A stretch of DNA of 64,000 bases from Talpa occidentalis (taxonomy: Eukaryota > Chordata > Mammalia > Eulipotyphla > Talpidae). The stretch covers positions 62,075,782 to 62,139,781 of the forward strand of contig NW_023601543.1 in assembly GCF_014898055.3 (NCBI RefSeq). Reading direction: 5' to 3'. Below are positions 46,399 to 57,830 of the stretch, piece after piece. How positions within the stretch are numbered: position 1 is the first letter of the stretch; every line of letters begins with the position of its first letter. Below the pieces are notes generated by a model that saw only the letters and a program-made list of their open reading frames with translations, was not told the origin of the DNA and did no database searches. The translations under genes and the position numbers were made by a program.

Positions 46399-49300
46399 CT
46401 CTACCTAGGGTTCCAGGAAAATCAGCAAGATTTCCTGTGCCAAGCTGACACCAGCATGCATGTGGCTGTTTAGCCTGACTTTTGCCTAATAGGTTCAAAG
46501 AATAATGGTCTGAGCATAATTCTCCAAACATTCCTTTAAGAAGTCTAGTCAAACAAAAAAGGGTTGAGAAGGTGAGATCTCTAACTAGAAAGGGGTCTTG
46601 GGTGTCTTAACTTGGAATACTGCTTCATCCACTCATTCATTCATTCATTCAAATGTTGATTGAGCTATTGTGATCTTCTGGGCACCATGCTGGGCACTTT
46701 GTCTCCTCATGCTGAACTTAATGGCATGGGCCAGACTAGAAACAACTAAAAGGGGGCACTTTTCTAAGCTAATTTTTCTGCCAAACTTATTTATTTTATA
46801 CCAAAAGCCTAGAGAATTGCTGTTTAATTTAACCTGCTTCTGTGTTTGTCAGGTAATGTACATTTCTGGTTTATGGCTATATCCTAATAGCCAAAGTCCA
46901 GAGGGCAGGGGATGTTCCATGGCTACAAGTTCTGCTGCTGTGCCCGCTGCCTGCACAGGATCACAGATCGTGTCGAAGATAGCAGTCAGTTTGTTCCAGC
47001 CTTACTGCTCCTGTCACTATACCGCTGAGTTTAATCTTCAAGTCTCTGCAGCCCTTGCTTCATCCTTCTGTATCTTCTGAAAGCACAGCTCAGAAATCTG
47101 CTCACACACAATAGAGCAGCCCCACATAGGCCAATAGTGGAGTTGCTCCTTAAACTAACACTATCGCTCTATGGAAAAACAGGGGCTGGTAAAGGAAATG
47201 GAAAGTAAGCAGATTAAAATCCAGAGCCCTGAGCAAAAGCATCAGGACCCCCAACGGGTAATTTATTGTAGAACATAGACCAGAGATGTTTAGCTGAGCC
47301 ACGAAAGACTTTATCTCCTCTGGCTTTGTAACACTATGATTCAAATAGCATCCTTGGCTGTGAAAAGATCCATTAATCCATACAGCCTGCATATCACACA
47401 TTGCAGTCAGACATGTATTTGGGGGTTAACACAAAATGAAGCCTAAAGTGCTTAATTCTAAAGGGACGGGTTCTTTGAATAGAATTGCTTCCTAAACAGG
47501 AGAGTGGGACCAAAGAATGAAAATTGATATAATTTCCCACTCTTTGTGAAGAAACATTTAATTTGACATCTTTTATCCAGTGGAAATCTGGAAATTAATC
47601 ACTGTTCATTATGGGTTCTTGCTTTGATGCACCCTTCCCACCCCTACACCTTGAATTACACCTCCCATCCCCCTTAAGTGGGAGGTTGCAGGTATATAAT
47701 GAAAAAAATAATTGCCTTGGTTAAAAGGGATCATTAAACTACAGACTGAATTTTAGTGACTGTAGGTCTGAATTAAGCAAGACTTCCTCCAATTTTAAGA
47801 TGTTCAAACCTCTGCTTACCAGAAAGGTGGAGAAAACACCTTTAAGAATACCCCCATCCCTCCGCCATCTTCTAACTCTTCAAAACCGGCTCTAGATGAA
47901 GTTCCCATATACGAGTCAATTTATAACAAGAGTGAATTTGGCTTTACCAACCCAGGTGTACAAAGAAAAATACATTATTTTTCAGAAATAAAATCACATC
48001 TAACCCTGAGTTTGCGTTCGCACAGGACTGAAGAAAAATGGTCTTAATAATCTGAGGTTTCCCTCTCCAGGACTTCTGCAAGTTGTTTGAAATTGCCCAA
48101 CATTCCATTTTTTATAGCACAGAGCATTATAGTTCCTGTGACTTGATAAGATACAAAAATGTAAATTGAAATAAAAGTCTTTGAGGCAGCACCCTTCTAT
48201 TAGCTACATGGAATGCTGCCCAATTCATGAATCCTTTAATAAAGCTAATGATATCGTTAAATAATTTTTTTAAAGTCTTTGATCTACAGTTTTGGAGTTG
48301 ATGCAGGGTTTCAAGTTCAGGACAGTGCATTAATCTCCGATCCCTGCACATTAGCACCCACCTTAGAGGCAACACAGTTCCTGGAAGGCAGGTCTGCATG
48401 TCTGTGCCCCACATGCATGCCTCAGTACCTGGGCACCTACTTCCTTTACCCCTCGTAGCCACACCCCTCTTGGGTTTTCCTTCTCCCAGGCAGCAGTCTC
48501 CATACCATGATCCCCCAAACATTACCCCTTTTCAGTTTTTGGTTTCCCTGTTTTCTTTATATTTTTGTAACATCTGCTTCAAAAAATATGTAGCCCTCAG
48601 AGTGGATTAAAGAATGGATGAATGTGACAAAGCAAGCATAGTAGAATGTTAATGGCAAAATTTAGATGGTGGGTAATGGGTATTCACTGTAAAATTCTTT
48701 CAATTTTGCCATATGTTTGAAATTTTTCATCATCACTGGTGGAAGAAAATGCAACTCTCTCCCCAATCTCTTAGACTCCATGCTGTAGCTTTTGAAAACA
48801 AAAGCCAGAAAGGGAAGTACAGCATGGTGGGGTATTTAGCCCCGTGGCATAAATCTCCCCAAGACAGGGAAGTGATCTAGCTAACAATCCTTCTTGGAAC
48901 TCAAAAGGCAAAAGTAAAGTGAGAACAAAGCACAATTTAATATGTCGATGGATTTTCCTACCACACTTTCTGAATGAAAGAGAAGCAGGTGTGATTGTCC
49001 ACTTCCATCCCTCACATCCATCCCTATCTGAAATCTAGTCATCCCTATACCATAACCACCTTCTTTTCACTCAAAGACATTTAGGAATGAAACAATATCT
49101 AACCCTCTTAACTTTTGCATCCCACATTGAAATGATGGATTCTTGGCTGCAGGGCACATAAATTGAAGAACTGCAAATTTTGATGGCCAAGAACTCAAAG
49201 AAGCCAGCAAGTAGCTCTTGAATTCTGAAAATACCCTGACAACCAGTTCTTGGGATTATATCAAAAGATCTTAGCATTGTTCTGAATGCTGAGAAATGGT

Positions 49301-49967
49301 GAGTTTCAGAGTCACTCCTTACTCTTTTGGTTTCAGTTGTAAGCAGCTATAGGAAATCTATGAACACATAAAACATAGGACAAAAAAATCAAGTTTCTCA
49401 TTGAAATAAAGTCAAGTTTTTATTTGTGGAAATAACTGAATGGATTTTCACCCTATTTGGAAGCTATTTTTTCAGTTGACAAAAAAAAAAATGTGCTGAG
49501 TGGTATATGGGAAATACATATTGAGTTGCCCGTTACAGCTCCTTCTCTATGAGAGAAGTAGTCACTTTCTAGACCAGGAAAAACTGAGATACCCATGTGT
49601 CTCCTAATTAAAAGAAAGACATCTGAAAAAGATTGATTTCAACATTGGCTCCTTAATTGGATTCTGTGGCCTGTAAGCATTGAGCTGTGATTGGGATGTT
49701 TCTAACTTGAGCACCTCTAAAATAGATGTTTCACAATGAGTTACAGCAGGATTGATTAATTTATTTAAAGATGGCTAGTAATTCTGAGTAATGCTGAGGG
49801 GTTTGCTGGTTAATATGTTGAAGGAAGACTGTAGTTAGCTCAACAGTAACAGATATCTTTGCAGTGTTCAAAAAAGTACTTTTGTACCTAGGGATTTATT
49901 TCATTTTCTCTTGTTCTCAGCCACATTGCTCTATTATATTTATCAATAACAAATTATGTAACCAGTT
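46399..49967. other. Longest unique-looking stretch, no gene
   Basis: 3.6 kb without a young element. Short L2/MIR-like scraps at 46625-46700 (ATTCATTCATTCATTC..CACCATGCTGGGCAC) and 46870-46925. No exon with matching splice sites and sustained frame. The 131- and 136-codon frames (48127-48522 minus; 46670-47080 plus) show no domain I recognise. Segments at 47.5-48.3 and 49.6-49.9 kb have the balanced composition of possible conserved non-coding DNA. Confidence 0.5.
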
Positions 49968-50014
49968 TTCCATTGTTAGAATATAAGTTCTCTCTATCTC
50001 TCCCTCTCCCTCAC

Positions 50015-50060
<46 letters not shown>

Positions 50061-50120
50061 ATACACACACACACACATTTGGCAGATTCTATAGCAGCTA
50101 CACTCAGCTCTTCCTCAGAA
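49968..50120 (+). repeat. CA-repeat block, copy 1 of a local duplication
   Basis: TTCCATTGTTAGAATATAAGTTCTCTCTATC, a C/T-rich lead-in, (AC)n from 50017 to 50077, then GGCAGATTCTATAGCAGCTACACTCA and TTCCTCAGAA. The same ordered parts recur at 50653-50790. Confidence 0.9.
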
Positions 50121-50652
50121 TTGCTACTATGTGTGTTGATCTCTCCTGATAGTTCCATGAACTGCAGTCATAACAACAATATTAAAATCCTGTGATGACA
50201 CATCCCCAAACCTCCAAAAACGTGAATTCAAATATAACCTCTCATAAAAGCACGGTCTGACTGATCCTTCACCAGAGAAAGAGAGCAAGCATTTCCATTT
50301 ATGCCTTAAACCCTCTTCCTGCCTCTTATTCATAGTCTCTACCTCTCCTAACCACCACCCATCAGAGCTTGTTTTACTTCCATCTTTGTTTCTTGAATAA
50401 GTCAAATTTTCCAATCAAATAGGGAGAAATGTGAGTTAAAAGAAGAAGAGAACAAACAACGAGCAAACTATAGCAGTTTCCCATGGCTGAGACACCTTGG
50501 TTTTTCATTATGATGAAATAAGTACCAGAAAGAGGTGCATTGTTTAAATTGTTCCCCTCTGGGCAGGTAGAGGCAGAGTGAAATTGCCAAACATTCTACT
50601 ACTCAGACAACCAAGTAGGAAATTAGGTAGTTTCCAAATGCGGAGTTGTGTG
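50121..50652. other. Spacer between the duplicated CA blocks
   Basis: Unique-looking, no gene. Confidence 0.45.
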
Positions 50653-50790
50653 TTCCATTATTAGAATAAAAGTTCTCTCTATCTATCTCTCTCCCTCTCC
50701 CTCACTTACACACACACACACATACACACACACACAATTGTCTGGCAGATTCTATAGCAGCTACACTCACACCCACTCAACTTCTCAGAA
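50653..50790 (+). repeat. CA-repeat block, copy 2 of a local duplication
   Basis: TTCCATTATTAGAATAAAAGTTCTCTCTATC, lead-in, shorter and interrupted (AC)n, then GGCAGATTCTATAGCAGCTACACTCA. Identity outside the microsatellite is high, so the two blocks, 685 bp apart, are paralogous. Confidence 0.9.
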
Positions 50791-51120
50791 CACACATTTA
50801 GATCTCCATCCTGTTTACAAATCACTTTGTGTTCACTCCCATCGGCAGAGAGCTCTGGAAACCAGCACACAGCATGAACCAGAGGGCAAAAACTCCTCAG
50901 GTCAGGCCTGTGAGCATTCTGTCAGTTACACAAATCATAAGCAAGATTTGTCATTGTAAGAATAATGTTTCAACTAGCAGATCAAACCCTACATCTTAAT
51001 GTGTGATAAAGAACAAAAAGAAACAAGAACCCCCTTGATACTAACCACAAGGTTTCATGTTTCCAGTAATAAAGAGTCCCCAATTCCTCAAGAAAGCAAT
51101 AGGGAGTTTGCATTCTTTAA
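50791..51120. other. Non-coding stretch, no gene seen
   Basis: Nothing recognised. Confidence 0.45.
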
Positions 51121-51133
51121 AATGACTGCCACC

Positions 51134-51403
51134 CGCAGTGGTTGAGTGCTGGGTTGCGAAGCTGCCTGCAGCCTCTGCAGCGCCGTTTCAATCCCCGGCC
51201 ACAAGGCAAGGGTCCCACATGGTGCACAGACCTCTCCTGCTGCCCGCTGCTCCCCTCAGCAGTGTACTACGTCAGTCTGCCTGCTCTGCTCCCCACTCTG
51301 GCTCAGGTGAATTCTCTCACCCTCCCGTGCTTCTGACTGTACCCAGTGCTTTTATAAATAAATAAATAAATCTTTAGAAATAAAAAATTTAAAAAAAATA
51401 AAT
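51134..51403 (+). mobile_element. Composite SINE, subfamily A, 5'-truncated
   Basis: Starts inside the head at CGCAGTGGTTGAGTGC, missing about 14 bases, but with a perfect 13-bp target-site duplication AATGACTGCCACC (51121-51133; 51404-51416), so the truncation happened at insertion. Confidence 0.93.
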
Positions 51404-51416
51404 AATGACTGCCACC

Positions 51417-52382
51417 TTGCAACAGAACTAAACCATGGGCCCCTGAAGTAACTAGAAGCACAGGCTCCAAATTCCTCCCCTCTGGGTCAGAGTATTGTTG
51501 CCAGGACTAGCCAAGACTCACTGCGTTGAAAGCTAAATTTGTAACATCTATAGAAATAAACACTCAAGGAATATTGAATGAATGAATACATGAATGAACG
51601 TGCATTCCAACACCAGTTGATGCTAAAAAGTAAAGTGCATTCATGGCATGTTCTAACAATAAGCAAAGCAGAACTCTGTGAGAATAGAATGGCTTGCTGA
51701 AAATAACCACTGGCAAGAAATAACCTTGAGGCTAAAACTCAGACCCAGAGATCCAGTTCAGCATTTGAGTCTGTCAGATAGGGTTTGATCCCCCGGTGCT
51801 GACAGCCACACCGCTATCGACCCTGGCACTGTTCTGCCTTCCAACCAGGAGCCAGACAGACTGAGTGGCAAAGCTGGGCCTCTCACTTTCACTCTGCATC
51901 TGTGGCTCCCTCTGCTAATGAACAACCTACTGAACAGGAACACTTCCTGGCTGGCACCCTGATGTGCCTCTGCCATGCCCTAGGCCCTCTGCGTGGCAAG
52001 CACATCCACCTGGCAGGATTAGAGAAAGAGGGCATGGCAGGGGTTAAGGAAAAACACCATGTAAATATATAATCTGCCCAATCCAGCCATAAAGCTGAAG
52101 AGCACCCCCCTGACATCACCACTGCGATTTTACATAAATGACATTCAGGCTGGCTACAAAACTCCATGTGAGTCTCAACAGTAAAGGGCCTCTGGGTAAT
52201 TCACCAGCTGGCTAGCTGATTTTAGCACAGTTAGTAAAACACTGCATTAACATTTAGCTTTTGTGTGTAGAACAAGCTGTGCAGTAAATTTTTCTAAATG
52301 TTACTGAAATATATTACCTGCAAACTATGCGCTAAGCTGAGGCAGAAACAGCAAAAGTCTCCATTCTCAGAAAGTCCAGGTT
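51417..52382. other. Unique-looking non-coding stretch
   Basis: No gene. 52000-52375 has no repeat hallmarks and balanced composition, a candidate for conserved non-coding sequence. No young repeats. Confidence 0.45.
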
Positions 52383-52738
52383 CTAGACTGAATGTTTGTG
52401 TCCCCCTAAAATTCCTAAGTGGTAAGCCTAACCCCCAAGAAGATGGTATTGGGGAGTGGGGCCTAAGGGAGGTGATTACTTCCTGAAGAAAAAGCCCTTG
52501 GGAATGGAAATAGTCAAAGAGACCCCGAGTGTCTCCTAACCCTTTCTACTAGGTGAAGACACAGTGAGAAGGCACCACCATGAGGAAGGAGGCCCTTACC
52601 AGACACTGAATCTGCCCAACACCTTGGCTTTGGACTTCTCAACCTCCTGAACCGTGAGCAATAAATGTTGGTCATCTATAAGACACCTTAGTCTGTGGTG
52701 TTTTTGTCAAAGCAACCAAATGCACTAGGAAACTGTCT
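52383..52738 (+). mobile_element. MLT1-group MaLR LTR, sense, nearly full length
   Basis: Series of MLT1A/B hallmarks: GACTGAATGTTTGTGTCCCCC, GATGGTATTGGGGAGTGGGGCC, GGAGGTGATTACTTCC, GTGAAGACACAGTGAGAAGG, GGCCCTTACCAGACACTGAATCTGCC, CTTGGACTTCTCAACCTCC, GTGAGCAATAAATG (poly(A) signal), GACACCTTAGTCTGTGGT. Ancient. Confidence 0.9.
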
Positions 52739-53160
52739 GCAAAGCCCTATTTTAAAGACCTGGCTTGTTTGAGGAGCATCAAGACGAAGATTATAAAGCA
52801 TGAAGGAAGAATTGACCCTCAGGACTATCAACTGCTGCCAGGCCGCCATGTTTCCTCAGTGCATCTCTGATTCCATTCCAAGCCAGGAGCTCCTTGCTGC
52901 AAATACCCACAACTTCTTTCTGGGGGCTTTTTCTGAGCTCAGAGAACATGCCCCCCTGAGTACTGTCAGGCCAGAAGGGCTGGGCAGTTAGCATCCCCAG
53001 AGGCAGCTCACAACCAACTGAAGATTGGAATTGGGGTCAAACACCCCAACTGCCTTACTTCTCTAGTGAGATTGTAACCAGATCCCTGTGGCACCTGGAG
53101 TTCCTGGGGCAGGACCTCACCTTGTTGGGGTGAGGCATGCCAGCCTCAGCCCACTGACTG
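52739..53160. other. Non-coding stretch, no gene seen
   Basis: Unique-looking; overlapping short frames on both strands have no domains. Confidence 0.4.
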
Positions 53161-53187
53161 TGATTGTCCCTCCTACCCCGCCCCCAG

Positions 53188-53284
53188 TGAGATTAGCGCC
53201 GGCCATGGAGGACGCCTCACACGAGGTAACTCATGCTGCAGAGACATCCGTTTGTGCTAATTTTTACAAACTTGATGCTGACAG
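53188..53284 (+). other. Exon-like patch (weak candidate)
   Basis: A pyrimidine-rich tract with an acceptor-like CCCCGCCCCCAG ends at 53187. Then comes GCCGGCCATGG, a strong Kozak context, with ATG at 53205. The frame runs MEDASHEVTHAAETSVCANF.. for 27 codons to TAA at 53286. Donor-like GAG/GTAACT (53225/53226) and ACAG/GTAAAA (53284/53285) are present. I recognise no protein family, and CpG-bearing GC-rich DNA can throw up such signals by chance. An AATAAA-containing, LTR-like stretch follows to about 53670, so an LTR origin is an alternative. Confidence 0.2.
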
Positions 53285-53289
53285 GTAAA

Positions 53290-54489
53290 AAAATGGGGAA
53301 TGCGAGAGGACTTAGAAGAGGAATACTGCATAGGGTCCTAGCGGTCCCCCTTAGGCCTTGCTGTGAGGTCAGAGAACTCCCCACTGAACAGCTAATAGTG
53401 GCTGAGACAGAAAGACACTGAGATACTCAGAGATGCTGGCCTTGGTAGCAGAGGGACTGGTGACTACAGGCATGAATGGGCACAGCTGTTGGGAAATGCC
53501 AAGCAAGGCCAGGAGAGGGGTAGAGCACTGATGCTGAAGGTGCAAAGGGACCTTGTGTATCACGAGATCTGGTCCCCAGTGAGGGTAGAACCAACATAAA
53601 TATCTGCACAAATAAACCCAAGGCAGAGCAGCCTGGAAGCAGCCGTCCACTCTTAATTATCTCCAGGTGGATTACCTGGCTGGTGGACAATCAATAGCAA
53701 AATTTACACTCTTTTTTGTCTTTTCTCTGACATATTCCCTCTACCTGGTGATTTCCCCCAACATAGCTAATATATATTCAGGAAATGCAAAGTCGTTTTA
53801 AGATAAATGTGATAAAGAGATAAAGATATTCATGTGCATGCAAAAGCCCTGGAGAAATTATTCCTGATTATTCTGAGTCTTTCTAATTATTTGGGCTCAC
53901 ATGTTTCCCCTCCCCTAATTTGCAGGGTAGTTCAGGAAGTGACTCTACACAAACAGCTCTGCTGAGGGACATACACCCTGGGGGAGGGTTGGTCGCCTTC
54001 CCACCCAAACCTGACTGCAAATATGCAGCTGGAAAATTTTGGAAGCAACAGCATACATAAAAGAAATGGCATATATTCTGTGCAGTCCTCTCAGCTTGCT
54101 GAGCTTGGCAGCTTGACCATACAGCAAATACCTTTCAAGTGTCTACCATGTGTTAGACCTGGGAGTGTGCCAGATGAGAGGAGGTTGCCTGACCTCAAGG
54201 GGCCTTCATCCCTAAAAAAAAAAATTCTGCTTTTCTGCTTATGTTTTGTAAAGCCAACCTGCTTAATATATATGTTATATATGTGTTCGATATGCTTTAT
54301 ATGTTATAAATGTTTATACAGATATGTATATATTTATGTTTGTACGTGTGTGTTTGATATGTTTTGTATGTGTTATATATCATATATTATATATAAAGTA
54401 TATTATCTAATAACATATTATCTGATATGATATATATATATATATATATAGTAGGATATCTAATTTAGGAGTAGGAAATGCCTTGGTTC
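53290..54489. other. Non-coding stretch with MIR and TA repeats
   Basis: About 54110-54205 is MIR/L2-like (AAATACCTTTCAAGTGTCTACCATGTG). 54240-54460 is a TA/TG-rich degenerate repeat, with (TA)n at 54430-54450. No gene; the Tyr/Ile/Cys-rich 135-codon plus frame is low complexity. Confidence 0.5.
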
Positions 54490-54499
54490 AAAACCTGAC

Positions 54500-54775
54500 C
54501 GGTTTTTTTTTTTTGAAGATTTATTTATTTATGCATACAAGAGCTGGGGTACAGGCCAGAGGTGTAGGGGGGTGAGAGGATTCACCAGAGACAGAGTGGG
54601 GAACAGAACAGGTAGATAGACCAAAGAACACTGCTGAGGGGAGCAGCGGGCGAGTCAGGAGAGGTCTGCTGTACCATGTGGGTAGCTCCCTGGCCGGGGA
54701 TTGAACTCGCGCTTCAGAGGGTGTGGCCAGCTCCACAGCGCTGCACTCAACCCCTTGCACTACCAAGGGAGGCCC
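54500..54775 (-). mobile_element. Composite SINE, subfamily B/intermediate
   Basis: Antisense, full length. 10-bp target-site duplication AAAACCTGAC at 54490-54499 and 54777-54786. Confidence 0.92.
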
Positions 54776-54945
54776 CAAAACCTGACTTTGTTACTTGCTA
54801 TGTCACCCTGGGGGAGCTCACTGGTCATAATTACTCTGCACCTTAGTTTTACCATCTATGAAAAGGACAACAATACTGAGAACAGAGTGCCCTTGGTAAA
54901 GTCATGTAAAATAAGAACTAGAAAGGCTTAATTTAACATCATTCT

Positions 54946-55214
54946 TTTTTTTTTAAAGATTTATTTATTTATGCATACAAGAACCGGGGTATAGGCCAGA
55001 GGTGTGGGGGGTAAGAGGATTCACCAGATACATAGCGGGGAACAGAACAGGCAGATTGACTGAAATATACCACTGAGGGGAGCAGTGGGCGAGTCAGGAG
55101 AGGTCTGCTGCACCAAGTGGGTATCTCCCTGGGTGGTGATTGAACTTGTGTTGCAGTGGTTATGGATAGATTCATAGATTGCTTCTTAACCCCTTGTGTC
55201 ACCAGGGAGGCCCT
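54946..55214 (-). mobile_element. Composite SINE, subfamily B
   Basis: Antisense, in the same orientation as the SINE 170 bp upstream. Target duplication is weak (AACATCATT / GATATCATT). Between the two lies a MIR piece (54790-54900, ACTTTGTTACTTGCTATGTCACCCTGGG). Confidence 0.9.
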
Positions 55215-55247
55215 TGATATCATTATTAAATAGAGCAAGCACTTGTA

Positions 55248-55545
55248 TTAATTTCCTATTGCTTCTAGAGTGTGCTTGCATTCCTTGACTCATAGCCCAT
55301 AACTCCACCCTTTGCTTCCATCGTCACTTCTCCTGGGACTCTGATCCTCCTGCCCTCTCTCTTATACGGTCTTGTGGTTGTTACCTTGTGCCCAAGCTGG
55401 ATAATCCAAGATAATCTCCCTTTCATAAAATCCTTAACTGATCATATCTTCAAAGTTCTTTTGCTATTTAACTTAGCACATTCACAGCTTCTGGGGATTA
55501 GGCCTTAGACATCTTTGGGGGACCATTATTTTGTTTGCCATGGTG
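55248..55545 (-). mobile_element. MLT1-group MaLR LTR fragment, antisense
   Basis: TTGTATTAATTTCCTATTGCTTCTAG at the edge and GCTTCTGGGGATTAGGCCTTAGACATCTTTGGGGGACCATTATTTTG at the other side match the start and end of antisense MLT1-type LTRs. The middle is diverged. Confidence 0.75.
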
Positions 55546-55779
55546 TTTATTAATGTTCATTACAAGCTAGAAGCTTGTAAACTACTTTGCGTATTTTCTA
55601 ACATACAGGTTGACACCCTAAGGTAAGTGTGGCAAAGACGGAATGCCAATTATTGGGGGTTGACCACCCTGCCCACCTGCTGCCCACTCTAAGAGGATGG
55701 CCAATGATTACCTTGCATTCTGAGCACTTCCTACCCTGTACGCACCTCTCCCATAGGAAGTCAAAAGGCCCTTCTTACT

Positions 55780-55893
55780 GTAGGTGTTTGGATGGTGAGG
55801 GTGTGGGGTCACATACATCTGATTAGATATGAACCTATTTCCCTAAATCATACCATGTTATAAACCAATGTTACCTCAATAACAACAACAAAA
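55780..55893 (+). mobile_element. L1 3' tail, sense arm of an inverted pair
   Basis: GATGGTGAGGGTGTGGGGTCACATACATCTG .. CCATGTTATAAACCAATGTTACCTCAATAACAACAAC. The terminal ACCAATGTTACCTCAATAA motif is typical of L1 3' ends. The reverse complement at 56295-56395 is homologous. Confidence 0.65.
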
Positions 55894-55948
55894 GGCCCTT
55901 TTTACCTTTAGGCCTACTGCCATGCCTAAATAAATGCTTTAAAAAATC

Positions 55949-56218
55949 CTTAGGGGCCTCCCTGGTGGCACAAGGGGTTAAGGTGCAACCTATGAAGCCA
56001 TCCACAACCACTGCAGCATGAGTTCGATCCCCTGCCAGGATGCTGACTCACATGGCACAGCAGACCTCTCCTGACTTGCCCGCTGCTCCCCTCAGCAGTG
56101 TATTTCAGTCGATCCGCCTGTTCTGTTCCCCACTCTGTCTCTGGTGAGTTCTCTCACCCCACACACCTCTGGCCTATACCCCAGTTCTTATATGCATAAA
56201 TAAATAAATCTTTAAAAA
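55949..56218 (+). mobile_element. Composite SINE, subfamily B
   Basis: Sense copy lying between the two inverted L1 tails. Target duplication not clear because both flanks are TTTAAAAAA-rich. Confidence 0.9.
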
Positions 56219-56294
56219 AAGAAATTTAATGTATTATCAGTGGTCTCTGAATATAATTCAGGAGGTGATGAGGATGTGACATCTTTTCCTGTAA

Positions 56295-56395
56295 CTTTTG
56301 TTATTGCAGTAACATTGGTTTATAACACTATATATGAGTTAGGGGAGTAAGTTCACACCTCCTCAGATGCATGTTACCACCCCACCCCCACCATG
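56295..56395 (-). mobile_element. L1 3' tail, antisense arm of an inverted pair
   Basis: Reverse complement reads GGTGGGGGTGGGGTGGTAAC..GTGTTATAAACCAATGTTACTGCAATAAC and aligns over about 95 bp with 55780-55893. Confidence 0.65.
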
Positions 56396-56559
56396 GATGT
56401 AACATTTTAAAAGTGTCACAGGTTTGCAGGTACCACCAACGCCCTCCCAGCACTAAGGGAGAAATATGTGTAAGAAAGTCAGCCTAAAAGATGGATTATG
56501 ACCCAGTTTCCCTCTTAAGTCAGGAGATGACATTTCTCTAAAATGCACCGACTCCTTTA

Positions 56560-57830
56560 GTTATAGTAGTAACTTGCAACCACCAGCCTACCGCATACCT
56601 CCACTTGGATGTTGAAGGGGCATCTCAAACTCACCACAGCGCAAACTGAATTCCTGATTCCAACCCCCACTCCAAACCAACTCTTCCCCAGTCTTCTCCT
56701 GCCCAGTAAATGACAACTCTGTTTTTCCAGAAGTTGAGGCCTTGACCTTAGTGTTGTCCTCCATTCATCTATTGGCTCACATTCCACACTTAATTGGTGA
56801 GAAAATACTGCTGTTGATATCTCAAAAATATTGGGAATTCAGCTACATCTCTCCACTGTTGCCACCTCTGATCTAAGTCATCATGATCTCTCCCCTGGCT
56901 TACTGAAATAATCTTCTGTGTGGTCTCCCTGTGTTTACCCATGCCCCAAGCCAGTGAGTTCTCCAAGCAAGCAACACCATATTTTAAAAACATGTCAGTT
57001 CATGTCAATGTTCTTTTCAAATTCCTCCAAAGGCTTCTTATCTCAGTCAGGGGAAGTCAAAGTCCTCACAGCAGCTTTTAAGGCCCTATGTGAGTTTACC
57101 CCCACCCCCCAATGTCATCTGATACTACTCTTTTCTCTGCTTCCAGCGCCTCTGCCTTCTTGCTATTCCTCAAACATGCCGAGCATCTCGGAGCCTTTAC
57201 AAACACTGCTCCTCCTGCATAGAAAGCTCCTCTCCATGGCCTCCCTGGTGGTGCAAGGAGTTAAGATGCAACCAATGAAGGTGTCCACAGCCACTGCAGC
57301 ACAAGTTCAATCCCCAGTCAGAGAGCTACCCACATGGTGCAGCAGACCTCTCCTGACTAGCCCGCTGTTCCCCTCAGCAGTGTATTTCAGTCATTCTACC
57401 TGTTCTGTTCCCCACTATCTCTGGTGAAATATCTCAACCCCACACCTCTGGCCTGTACCCCAGTTCTTGTATGCATAAATAAATAAATCTTTTTTTTTAA
57501 AAAAAAGAAAGCTCCCCTCCAGATAGGCTCACTCACTCAACTCTTCCAAGACTCTGTCCCAAATGATCTAATCATTAGGTCTTTGATGACCACTCTATTG
57601 AAACTAGGAGCCCTTTCCCAGGCCCCATAACAAGTGTTGTTTTTCTCCGTAGGACTCAGCACCCTCCAATATAGTGTATATTTGCTGTTGGGATAATTAT
57701 CTGCCTTCCTACTTGAATGTAAGTGCCATGATGGCAGAGGTTTTCATCTATCCTGTTCATTTCTGTATTCCCCACACCTAGAGGAACATCTGGCATATAG
57801 TAGGCACTCAATGTGGCTTTAATGAATCAA
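56560..57830 (+). mobile_element. L2 3' region split by a SINE
   Basis: An extended L2 remnant: CTCAAACTCACCACAGCGCAAACTGAATTCCTG, TTCAAATTCCTCCAAAGGCTTC, AAGTCAAAGTCCTCACAGCAGC, then after the SINE GACTCTGTCCCAAATGATC, GTAAGTGCCATGATGGCAGAGG and TAGAGGAACATCTGGCATATAGTAGGCACTCAATG. No intact frame. Confidence 0.8.
57237..57505 (+). mobile_element. Composite SINE, subfamily B, inside L2
   Basis: Sense, full length, 16-bp target-site duplication AGAAAGCTCCTCTCCA (57221-57236; 57506-57521) with one mismatch. The tail is split by a T-run. Confidence 0.94.

Noticed and set aside
50017..50077. CRISPR-like repeat array
   Set aside because: Simple dinucleotide repeats without unique spacers, in mammalian DNA.
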